A stretch of DNA of 64,000 bases from Ptychodera flava (lineage: Eukaryota; Hemichordata; Enteropneusta; Ptychoderidae): the NCBI RefSeq assembly GCF_041260155.1, contig NC_091933.1:28088433-28152432 (forward strand). Reading direction: 5' to 3'. The notes beneath the pieces were generated by a model. That model was not told where the DNA came from. It was given only the letters and a program-made list of their open reading frames with translations, and made no database searches. How positions within the stretch are numbered: the stretch's first letter is position 1; each line of letters starts with the position of its first letter. Both the position numbers and the translations under genes were made by a program. Below are positions 54,101-64,000 of the stretch, piece by piece.

Positions 54101-57100
54101 GCTGAATAAAGTGCTGTCTCTGGTTGTGTAAGTCTGTCGATCGAAATATATACATTTTGTTCCCAGTTGATTAATCATGGGGGATGGCAGTCTCGATCTC
54201 CCCTTTATGGTTCGATGTTTACTGACTCGTTCCTTCTCATTTTTGTCAATCGATGAAAGCATTTTCGTCTTCCTTATTCAATCTTACTTTGACCGATGTG
54301 ATATCCTGACCTACAGTGTCATTAGTTTTGACCAACGTACAAAGACGTTGCCCATGCGCCCGGTTGACGAGATATTTTGCAAAACGGTGAAGAAATATTA
54401 TTATTTATTTATTAGCCGTGTTCACAATAATGACACTGGCTCAGAAAGAAAGAGAAGGACAAGAAAATGTATAACACTGAAATATTTGGACACGTACGGC
54501 CATACTGCATGGGGGCCCGGGAGACATCGATGTCAGTCTTTCCGGACTGTTTACATGTAGCTTAGGGGATATCAAAGGAGATGAATCAGTTGGTTGAATA
54601 AAACAAAAGTTTTCAGACATATTTTATGTCAATGTTGTAAATGTTGGACTTTTGATTCGATTGAGAAACCAGAATCACCTACGAGAGATGTCTGTATTAA
54701 ACACGGACGCACAATTCGGAATAGTTTGTTGTGCTACTGCCGATCTCAGTCGTGGTGTCTCTCTCCCATAAAATTTCAAAGCTATAGGCCTACACTTGTC
54801 GTTTCGATTCACAGGTAGCAGTACACCGATGACCAGATATTAAAACAAGTCTAAGCAATTTTACGCCGTGAACGTCCTTGAACCTATGGACGTGCCCATT
54901 GTTTTAATGCGCCCATTAGCGTGTAAACCCCTGCTCGTTCCCAGCAGAGTACTTTTTTAAAGTTCTGTACATCAGTGTACACTTTGTGTATAAGCCCTAA
55001 ACCTAGTTTAATTCAATTATGGAAAGGTATTAGTGAAGAATAAAGGGTCGTTACAGTTGCTAAAATTGCGAGAAAAATGGCACGTTTTTCCAGTACTTTT
55101 ACAGTTCTGTGCTTCCCATCCCCGTTACTCAAATAGAATAGTCCTATTCACAAGCGCCATCGTTTTAAATCACGTCCAGGATGTGCTGTTGATTTTCATT
55201 CTTTCGTGCAATTTCATTTGTTTGAAGCAATTATCCTTTCATTTGACTGCTCTGTGGGACTCTTCTGGATATGTGTTTTGGATAAAAAGAACTCTACAGT
55301 GAAAGACATAAACTTCGACGGTGATAGGTATACAATATCGGTTCGATGTGCGAAGATATACAGATTACAAGTTATTTTAGAAGTTCTCAAAACCATTAAA
55401 AATATTTCTGCGCGCCACTTATTGATCGTGTCTTCATGAGAACGTCCTTGAATCCGTGACCACGACCATTGTTTTTGAAGTGTTCGACGGTCGATGATCG
55501 GTAGATTAATGAAGACATATGTTACTGAACTATCGTGTGTTTGTTAGCATGGTTAGGTAATAGACGGTGTAGTCTGTAGAGGCGATACGGCGAAATTCCA
55601 AGGCCCAAGAGAGCATGTGACGTACATCGCATGCTGTCTAACAACGAACGAGCCGTCGGTTTCCATAGCTACGTGAAATCCGGCCTCACCGATGTCCCTG
55701 TCCTGATTCGGAGAACAACTTTCAAGCTGCGAGTTGAGGTTCAGATGTCCGATTTTTTCATATTCAAAAGGCTTATTGATTCACAGCGAACGCCCGTCTT
55801 GTTTTTAGCACATGAGGGCAATTGATCATTCAAAGCCAAATAGCCAGTGGGAAAAAATTCCACCGGACGACTCGCTCTCACCAGCGGTCGCAATGAAAAA
55901 AAAAATCGAAGTCTCTGAAGTCGGTATCATTGCTCCGCCATGTTTACTGTTAGTTGTACGGCCAGTTTAAAGTCACAGATTTTTCTTCACGGCAAAATTC
56001 ATATAATTGCCATACCGCAAAGTTCCCTGTGCAATATGTCTAATGTCAATTTGGCAGCAAAAGCGTCACGGACATTCGATCGATGGTGATACACTTTCTC
56101 CAGGCCGTGACATGTCACCAGTTACGAACTTTACCGGTTTTCGATACGAAATATGCAATATATTATCAGCATCGTTCACGTTGTGTTTTGAGTCTGATAT
56201 CGAATATAACAGGAAAAAACTAACGATTTGAGAGACGATAGAGACCACGCCCGATACGGAAAATTGACATCAACTACTTGCATTGAGCAGTGACCTGAAA
56301 CTTCAGACTTATATATAAATGTCGACAATATAAAATATCGAAATACCGGAGAGGGAGAGAGAGAGGTTTACGCTGTCGCGATTTGATTATACTGTTTCGG
56401 ATATGACTTCGGTATAGACGATACACAGACATCGAAAATGTACACCTACTTTCCAGAAATTCGACTAATCTTATAATAAGAGTAGAATAAATATAAAAGT
56501 GTTGGTTGAAGTAAATCTACAGATGTTGGTTTTCCAAAGTTAGACAATACTTACAGAAATATGGTCATCATAGTCTTCTCTTAAAAACTATTATCTTCAA
56601 CACCACGTTTCTTATGATCGGTGATGTCATTTTTTATTATTTTTACAAACTTTCAATGCATCAAACGCCATTAGACTATCTCATCTGCCTGTCAGGGAGT
56701 TACTATATATTTCCAAGGGCTGGCACACGATGTCAACTACGCGTCGTCCGTCGAGCGGCCGGTGGCAGTGTCACAGATCGCTCCGTCTGTAATCGCGGCC
56801 ACTTTGATTTTGATGTGACACCCAGGTGTGTTTGAGGTTTTTTGTTACCTAATTTGTCGACCTCAAAAAATTCCACAGTCCATGCTTTGAAGCAGTCTCA
56901 ACATGGCAAACATGTCTCGCGTAAATTTCATCCTCGTCGTTCCAATTAATTCGACCACTAAATTATTTCGGCAGTTTTAATTTCCTAATAAATCGACGAT
57001 TTTGAAATCGTAATTATTTTTTTCTGGTCGAATTGATCGGGTTTTTACGGTAATGTACAGGGGGTTGAGCTAATCTTCAATCTTGGTAGAGGGCGGTATA

Positions 57101-60100
57101 ATAATATCAGTCAGCGAAGACAGAAATTTACAAATCATACTCATTTTGTAAAGTACCTTTGTCCTGATGGCGTCAGAGTCCGTTTGAGAAGTTCATACGT
57201 CATAAAGAACAAGCCCGTGCTAGGTACATCTGTCAAAGACAAAATTTGATCACAAATGAATATCTACGCTGTTATTAATCAAAACATCATGAAACAGAGT
57301 ATATACCTTGTCTATTCAGAATATTGCATTATTCAAACACTCCCCCGAACCAGTTTTTGATTTTTAAAAATGTAGGTTATGCAATGTGTGTCAGAGCGAA
57401 AGTCAAACGGAACTGATAAGCAATAATATATTGATAGAATTCGATAAATTTCGATTAGATGAATCATTTACATTTTTTCTTATTCTCGACCCTCAATGTA
57501 TATGCTTTTGTAGTTAAAGATTCACTTAATTATGGCAGTGACGTGTCCCAGAGACCGATAACGTGTTTTCCAGGATTTCAAGCTTGCTCTTGGACTTCGG
57601 CTATTTACGCAGTGACACATCAAAGTTGTTTCCCTTGACTTCACCACAGTGAGTCGCCATGGCGGCAAGATACTGATCTCGTGCCCAAGTAATGTTCTTC
57701 AGTCACTTGCCTCACTGATTCATCACCTTAACTCACCTTTCAGTAATGTTGGGACAGCGCCTTTGTAAATTCCGAAATGCCAGCTTCTCTATAAAATTGT
57801 CTGACACAGTCCATTGGACCACAGTACATGACCATACGACCACGACCACCGGACTGTTGAACCTATCGAAAGCAAGTGTACAAATCAATCACTTTCCCTT
57901 TTTTGATAACAATCTGAGTGAAAGACTCGCTTTCTGTAAACTTTAAATCAGGCAAGAACGAATAATATTGTATAAAAAACACAATTGAAAGACCCGTTTT
58001 CTAACTGAGATTCAGGCAAAGTATGAATAACATTGTTATTACACATTATACAGTGCAATAAGCTTTTTATCACGTAGCATGTCTAAAAGAACAATGATGG
58101 GTGATATGCACGTAATAGGAGACTGTTCGGGGAAAGCGTCAAAGTGTGATTCCATGAAAATTGAAAAGGAAATGAACAAGTGTCAAAGAATTATAGTTAT
58201 AAGGGAGCTACCACAGCATTCGTGCTCAGGTCATTCACATAAAAAGTCACCACGTCCACAGGCTAATTAGACATTATTTGTGTTGATTTTAGCAGTTATG
58301 ATCAAAATTAATTATGAATATTAGTAAATTATTAATATGAATGTTACAGGATGTTACAGTGATATATTGATATGTATCACTGTATACACTGTGTAGTAAC
58401 TTCCGCTGATATTTTGGCATAGATTATGAATTAAATAACGGTTTACAGAGGGTTGATTACATAAGCAGATTACAGTGTGTAAAAATATGATTTTATTAAC
58501 CAAAATCATAATTTATTAATAATCATTATTAATATAACAACAGTGTGGGGTTTCCAGAAGGTATTTACACAAAATAGACGACATCGTCGGTAAAAAAGCA
58601 GGATTTTATTATTCTGTAACATTCACATTAATAATTTATCAATATTCATAATTAATTTTTGATCATAAATGGAAAAATCAACACAAATAATGTCTAATTA
58701 GCCTGTGCCACGTCCAACGAATATACTTCATCGAAGATAATCGTCCCAAGGAAACTCACCTGCAGTGTACATTTGATTCTCTCGACCGGCACGAGGAAAA
58801 CCATGGCCACCAAGCTAGAAAACATTCCAGCTTTGAACAACTGTGAAGTACTAAGAAGAACAACCATCACAGATTCTGAGAGTTGTGACATAACATTACC
58901 ATCGGATTTTCAAAAAAAGCTTTGATCATCATTTCAGATTTCGATGTTGCCAGTTCTAATATTTGAAGAACTTGCAAGTATATCTCATCCACACCACCAT
59001 GCTTTCAAATAGTTTCTTTGTCAAGAATCTCTGATTAGGAGGATGTGAATATATTATATGGATGCATATTCAAACGGATTAGACGGATAATATCACCTTA
59101 ACAGAATTTTGTATGTACATTGGCTTTTGGATTCTGTAACAGTTTGTGCATCGCTGCATAGTTATGCACTCATCAAGCCGACCCACTTACGTCAGTTCAT
59201 CCCCTGGGCGTCGTTGTTGGAGTTTCTTGGCAAGCCCAAAACCGGAAAAATAAAGCGCCGTTATTGGTGTTATCATCAGCATTGGTGTCAGCATGCCCTT
59301 GAACAGTCCTCTCACACCCTGTGCGCAATGTGAACACAGACTTTCAATTTCATGAACTTCCCCATGACCTTTACTCACAGGGAGTACACTCTATGGAGAA
59401 GAGCCATTGTTACCGTTGGCATGTGTCATCGCTGTAAGTGATACAACTCGTACGTGCCCTAGTGTGTCAACGAAAGTCTGAAAGCAGGGGTGGGGTATGG
59501 ATTGGCAAAAGCACGAACTTTCTGATATTGAGAGCTAGTCTCGAGGTACAGCTGCGACCCAACAGAAATAAAGACCGTCAATTTAGTATTTCTCCGTGAA
59601 ATGGCCAGTAGATTATAACAAATGTGTAATCACGGAACATAATTGTACAACATCACTAACTTATATATGAAAACCCAACTTCAAATAACTAGTGGGAAGT
59701 TGATTTCTTCAGGTTGTTTGGTTGTGTTTTGGATTAGGATATTATCGTTTAGAAACCAATGATGTTTCATCGTAAGAAAAGTGACGGACAGACATGTATA
59801 GAAAAATCAGATCCACTCCAATTTCCTCTCCTTCCAGGAAAACTACCACGGTATGTGCCACCTCAGCTGTTTGAATAGATCGGAAAAAACAGACTCAACA
59901 GGTCTAGCTCATTTGATTAGAAATATCTCCACATCAAAGTTAAACTCAACCTGCCGTAAATTAAATTTAATTTTCTATGACCGAGCTCTCTGTAAAGCAA
60001 TCGGTTCCAAAATAGACCGACGGGATGTCAAGCTGATGTCCAAACGTACCTCACTTCGAATACTCTTGACGGCGCAATCAACCATTCCCTTGTACATCGG

Positions 60101-61583
60101 AGATCGTCCATGAGGGCGGTTTGACTGTGTTTGCAGTCGCACCTAAAAGTGAAACGTGGTAAAATAGATGCTACTGTCAATGGCGTACCAGGCTTTGGGA
60201 ATGTTCCTTTGCCTGACAACGTATTTGCATCACATACAGGACAAGGTGAAAGACTTGAGGAAAGACCCTTGGAGTGTATAAACGACACGGTGTGCACACG
60301 TAAAAAAGATGCACGAAAACTTTTTTATCTATATTTTGTGTACAAACAAGGAACAACTATTCTTGAAGTGCAGGTCTTAGTCAACAGTCTTGGTAGTCAT
60401 GTTTTTTTTTTATTCTCGATATACTTCTTATGCAGTCTTACCCCAGTGGTGGCAGTCCCCGGGTTGGTTGGTACCCATGCGCGTTACCAAATTCACGGAA
60501 AAGGGGGTGGTTTTTCTTCAGTCATCTCGGAGATTCTAGGTCCGTGAAATCGAGAAAAAGGGGTACTTTTTCAGAGTAACCTCCGAGATTAGGGGTAGTT
60601 CTTTCATAAACTCCCTAGGACACTAAATCTGGTCTAGTCTCACTCACAAAGAAAATGAAAAACAGTACCGTACGTTTGTATGTACATATGACGTATACAT
60701 GCCCATCACTTAGGGTCCATCCCCCCTAAATCAAATTTAGTGTATAAAACGGATAAGGAAGAAGATTGTGTATGAATGTGACTAAAATCAGGTGAGGACA
60801 AACATTTGTGATGTACATGGATACAAAGTCAAAGTCAACCTCCAGGGTCAACCCTGGAAGTCAACATACTAACCTCCTAGATTTCGAAAATAAGGGTATG
60901 TTTTTTACAGCTAATTTCTCCCAGATTTTCCACAAATAGGGGGTGTTTTTCTCAGAAATATTCTAGGAAAGGGGGTACTTTTCAAACTTGGGTAACAAGC
61001 ATGGGTACCCACCAACCCGGGGACTGCCACCGCCGGGAGTCTTACACGATACTTACTGTAACGACTGAGCTACATCGATTTTATATTCTCAATTCCTATC
61101 ACACATGAGGTACAATTGCCCATGAAATTATCCCAAATTGCCGCGATATTACTCGGTGTGGTGACAGGATCTATCGACACCAGGTAAAAATTATCTCACT
61201 TTGTATCGCGAAGTGTCTGCACAGTTAGTTTGGTTAAAGGTCGAGCAATTCAACCTTTGATAACTTCGCCGATTGTACGTAGTAGAACGCGTACGATCAT
61301 GTGTACCAATCTTCCTCCCATGCGTCGTCCACCTCGGAGTAAATTTGTTTTAAAATGCGCACAATATTTAAGATATGCCTAGTTTAAATATTTTTGTGTG
61401 GCGATTGTATCGAAATGATAGCTCTGTAAAGTTACCGGTTGAAAGCTATAAACAGATTCGAACTCAAGGTATTAAAGATGTGACGCCCTCTGTGGCTACA
61501 TTACCGTAAAACAGATGGTCTCGGACGTTCACATGGGAACATGCGCTGCGATCAATTATGAACTTGCTTTTGACAGACTGCAA

Positions 61584-61630
<47 letters not shown>

Positions 61631-61641
61631 TGTGTGTGTGT

Positions 61642-61708
<67 letters not shown>

Positions 61709-61844
61709 CAGCATAAAACCAATATAATCCTAGTATCCTATACAGAATACATACCTTGATTGTGTCTAAAGGTTGCCCAATTACAATCATAAATATGCCA
61801 CCGATACCGCCGGAAATAAAATCCTTCATTGCTCTCGTTTCCAT
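51058..61844 (-). CDS. SLC25A20: mitochondrial carnitine/acylcarnitine carrier-like protein (SLC25A20-type), frameshifted
   Basis: Nine exons on the minus strand: 61755-61844, 60050-60142, 59191-59318, 58760-58850, 57737-57862, 57157-57229, 52551-52657, 51911-52035, 51058-51120. Phases agree at every junction except for one missing base inside exon 5. With that base the protein would be 298 aa, against about 301 for human SLC25A20. The three mitochondrial-carrier signatures are present: GQPLDTIKVRLQTQ, VPVERIKCTLQ and MPLDTLKSRFQT. Family-specific stretches such as GFGLAKKLQQ, KYPNGLRDV and RAFPANAACFLG match the carnitine carrier better than SLC25A45/47/48. Unlike human SLC25A20, it has Gln24 where H29 is expected and Lys176 where R178 is expected. 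It should sit in the inner mitochondrial membrane. Either a pseudogene or an assembly error explains the frameshift. Confidence 0.88.
51911..52035 (-). CDS. SLC25A20: carrier exon 8 (matrix loop 3 and TM6 start)
   Basis: 125 bp. PHGKYPNGLRDV through YLIRAFPANA, including Arg272, the equivalent of human R275. Acceptor TAACAG, donor GTGAGT. Confidence 0.93.
52551..52657 (-). CDS. SLC25A20: carrier exon 7 (TM5, third signature)
   Basis: 107 bp. RILIAGGIAG and PLDTLKSRFQT. Acceptor CTTGCAG, donor GTGAGC. Confidence 0.93.
52868..57054. mobile_element. 4.2-kb element with TACCGTAAAAACCCGATCAA termini, in carrier intron 6
   Basis: The left end TACCGTAAAAACCCGATCAA is matched by its inverse at the right end (about 57035-57054), with further similarity for ~28 bp. 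TTCGACCA motifs repeat inside both ends. TA is at both borders. Within it, two related segments (about 53.47-53.76 and 53.89-54.11 kb, each with a TTGTGCACCAAAAGA/GCACTAAAAGGACGA-type start and a CGGACCGACTGGGGACAG-like core) suggest internal duplication. No transposase recognised. A GAGA-rich and CG-rich patch occurs at 56.35 and 56.75 kb. Confidence 0.7.
57157..57229 (-). CDS. SLC25A20: carrier exon 6 (TM4)
   Basis: 73 bp. DVPSTGLFFMTYELLK. The Asp preceding it (Asp177) is completed from exon 5. Acceptor TGACAG, donor GTACTT. Confidence 0.92.
57737..57862 (-). CDS. SLC25A20: carrier exon 5 with an apparent one-base deletion
   Basis: The first part reads VQQSGGRGRM ... MDCVRQFYREAGIS in phase with exon 4. 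The second part (GIYKGAVPTLLK) matches the family only in a frame offset by one base. The exon is 126 bp where 127 is needed for the phases of exons 4 and 6. The break lies near 57769-57776, where the plus strand reads AATTCCGAAATG. One more C on the plus strand (G on the coding strand) would restore the family-like frame. As given, translation stops after about 174 residues. Confidence 0.9.
58760..58850 (-). CDS. SLC25A20: carrier exon 4 (TM3, second signature)
   Basis: 91 bp. TSQLFKAGMF through VPVERIKCTLQ. Acceptor TTCTTAG, donor GTGAGT. Confidence 0.93.
59191..59318 (-). CDS. SLC25A20: carrier exon 3 (TM2)
   Basis: 128 bp. GVRGLFKGMLTP, ALYFSGFGLAKKLQQ and PGDEL. Acceptor GCACAG, donor GTAAGT. 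Confidence 0.93.
60050..60142 (-). CDS. SLC25A20: carrier exon 2 (matrix loop 1)
   Basis: 93 bp. VRLQTQ continues the first signature, then MYKGMVDC. Acceptor TTTTAG, donor GTACGT. Confidence 0.92.
60448..61031. mobile_element. 0.58-kb element with GGTGGCAGTCCCCGGG termini, in carrier intron 1
   Basis: The terminal inverted repeats begin GGTGGCAGTCCCCGGGTTGG and extend through GGTACCCATGC, about 33 bp. Inside, several 'GGGGGTACTTTT' and 'CTCCGAGATT' type units repeat. No coding capacity. Confidence 0.8.
61588..61705. repeat. (GT)n followed by (AT)n compound microsatellite
   Basis: Located in carrier intron 1, about 50 bp from the exon 1 donor. Confidence 0.95.
61755..61844 (-). CDS. SLC25A20: carrier exon 1 (TM1, first signature)
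   Basis: 30 codons from the ATG at 61844: METRAMKDF, GGIGGIFMIVIGQPLDTIK. Donor GTATGT. An in-frame Met at codon 6 is an alternative start. No ATG lies upstream before a stop-containing segment. Confidence 0.88.
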
Positions 61845-63886
61845 GTTAATGTCATATTTTAGCCTCAACAGTGCTCTGTATAGGATCTGAGATGCCTAAA
61901 CCTGTTGCTCTTTCACCGAAATCGCCATAGACATCATTTTCTTTCCGCTGAAACCTTTGCCATGCCTGTAGGCTGGCTGGCGTTGATGGCGTAAAGTCTA
62001 GAAGGCATTATGTTTGCGGTGAATCTTTGCCTCTCCGATTTTGCGAAAGATACTTTATCCAGAATTAGTAGCATAAACTCTGACCTGTAGGTCGGGGGTC
62101 AATTTGGCACGACAAACAACTTTGGAATGTCAAAGTATGCTGTTTAAGGCTGCTGCACTTTTTTTAGCAAAACAGGTTTCAAACTGAACTCTGTATCCAA
62201 GGAGATTACATCGTTTGAAATGACGCGTCGAGGATGGCGATGATGATGATGGATCATGGTGGTGGCGGCGGTGCTGCTGATGTGTTTGAGATGATCGCTG
62301 TTGTTGTTAAATGCGCAAGTCAAATGTACAAGCCCGATCTCTCCAGCACGACTTTTTTACTCAACTTTGTTCATAAGTGACACATTGAAGGTTATATGAT
62401 GATAAACGAGTACGCCGCAACACTGTGATATACCGGATACCGATAGTCAAACTGATTCGACAACAGTTTCACTGTGAAAAATATTATCACGTTTCCAGCT
62501 TTGTGAGTAGTAGTTATAGGCAAAATTTCACAAGCTATGCTATGCTTTACCTTGGAAAGACTGTGCTGCTCCTTTCAGTGTCATACTCGGGAAGCAATTG
62601 TTCAACTTTGAACGGCAACACGAGGGCTATTTGGAGTAGACAACATGATATTTCAAGCATACAAAAATAAAACTGATGATTATCGTTCCTGGACAATTTT
62701 CCCTGTAGGTCACGATTCACGTTTCATTTTAGAAGGTCAAAGTGTAGTTTTAGATTAAACCAGAGAACAGACATTTTGCCTTTTCCAACCAACCTGCTCA
62801 GAACCATCCCTGGGTGTCACTGAGGTTGGCCTGTGTCATCCGATGCCCCTATCGTGAGGGCGCCATTATTCACAAAGATGATAGTAAGTGTCATGATCCC
62901 AATACCAGAAGTAGTAAGTGTAGACAAGGGCGTATGCAATACGCTATAAAAGAACACTTTTTTATTCATGTAGATGAATATTGAAATGAGATTTTTTGCG
63001 ATTATACCTGTCAGATTTTCCTCGGCTTCCTCGTTTTTTCTGGGTAAAACTGAAGAATACTATACTCTCCCGAAAACCCTGAGTTCATGATCATAATGAA
63101 GGTTACATTACAACTATTTTACTTCGACATCGCCCTGATAGAGTCTGATTGCTTGATCAACACATACAAAGAGAGTTCTTCACCATATCGGCTGATCTTA
63201 GGCACTGTTATGGCATGGTGGCAAGTGTATTGGAAAGTCAAAAAATGTGCGTTTCTGAAAACTGTCGGCGTCTTGCCTACGTTCCCCTGGTTACATTACT
63301 TTTTTTCTCAAAAGGTTCTGCTTATCACTATACCATAAACTTAAAATAACTGTAGACCTAAGATTCAATATGAAAATAGACGTCAAGACGAAATATCACA
63401 GCGATTAAAGTCGTGTTGTCAAGTTCAAGTTAAGTTCAATTACCACTTTGCGAACTTGACGTTGTTCAAAGTTTCAGTGCTCTACTTCTAGTGGTATCGT
63501 CCCATTCACCTATTCGTCGGCAGAAAGATTCAATGAATTTCGAGACCGACGCCCTAAACAATTGGAAAAAATAAAGCCTGTCCTTTGAAACTGCACGTTA
63601 TTATGTACTTTGTCAGTATCATTCCAAGAAAATCATTCTGTGCTTGGCCGATTGCCGTTTGCAAAGTCCCATCTCGCCAAAATTCTGGCCATTCGCATTC
63701 ATTGAATCATTACTTATTCAATAGCAGTCTGTCTTTACAGCATAACATGGCTTGCAGGCGATTGCGAGCGTGAAAGTCACGGTCAAAAGATGCACGACGC
63801 CTTCGACGTGTCAGCGTCACACCCTCAGTCTCTTCTTCGCCGGCAGTAATGCCATTTCTCATTTCCCATGTTGTAGCCTACCGCCG
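61845..63886. other. intergenic region between the carrier and the GLOD5-like gene
   Basis: It should contain the carrier promoter and the GLOD5-like 3' UTR. A GATGATGATGG/GGTGGCGGC simple tract occurs at about 62235-62285. No other gene supported. Confidence 0.6.

Positions 63887-64000
<114 letters not shown>

Noticed and set aside
53466..54109. Basic, Arg-rich open frames in the 4.2-kb element as a transposase
   Set aside because: They are short, degenerate duplicates of each other without a catalytic triad I can recognise.
61515..61727. Open frame rich in Cys-Val and Ile-Tyr
   Set aside because: It is the translation of the (GT)n(AT)n tract beside carrier exon 1.
51058..61844. Assignment of the carrier to SLC25A45/47/48
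   Set aside because: GFGLAKKLQQ, KYPNGLRDV and RAFPANAACFLG are closer to SLC25A20, although the binding-site changes leave some doubt.

Overview
The window looks like a marine invertebrate nuclear genome, most likely a deuterostome (hemichordate, amphioxus or echinoderm grade). It is AT-rich and gene-sparse, with long introns, GT-AG splicing, many miniature inverted-repeat elements and a TTAGGG-type repeat. The species cannot be fixed from sequence alone. No bacterial genes, tRNA, rRNA or CRISPR array were seen.

Layout: (1) About 1-39.6 kb is occupied by one minus-strand gene, a proton/myo-inositol cotransporter (SLC2A13/HMIT-like). Two complete, homologous but divergent first coding exons (1B at 39.1-39.6 kb and 1A at 34.0-34.5 kb) end in the same splice phase and both fit the same exon 2 (12.1 kb), followed by exon 3 (8.3 kb). 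The remaining 3' exons were not found and probably lie beyond position 1. Introns hold MITEs, foldback elements, a ~146-bp tandem array and microsatellites. (2) 43.5-47.6 kb is a cluster of three large inverted-repeat elements, one of them with inverted telomere-like arrays. (3) 44.8-49.5 kb, plus strand, is a three-exon gene for a 421-residue Rieske non-heme iron oxygenase of the choline monooxygenase type with a mitochondrial-looking leader. (4) 51.1-61.8 kb, minus strand and convergent with the previous gene, is a nine-exon mitochondrial carrier of the carnitine/acylcarnitine (SLC25A20) type. It has a one-base frameshift in exon 5 as given, and a 4.2-kb terminal-inverted-repeat element in intron 6. 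(5) 63.9-64.0 kb, minus strand, is the last coding exon of a GLOD5-like glyoxalase-domain protein running off the right edge.

How the genes might work together (inference): the Rieske enzyme would oxidise choline or a related trimethylamine in mitochondria, the carrier belongs to a family that moves carnitine-type quaternary amines into mitochondria, and SLC2A13 imports myo-inositol. Betaine and myo-inositol are both classical organic osmolytes, so the neighbourhood can be read as osmolyte or quaternary-amine metabolism, but adjacency in animal genomes is weak evidence of shared function.
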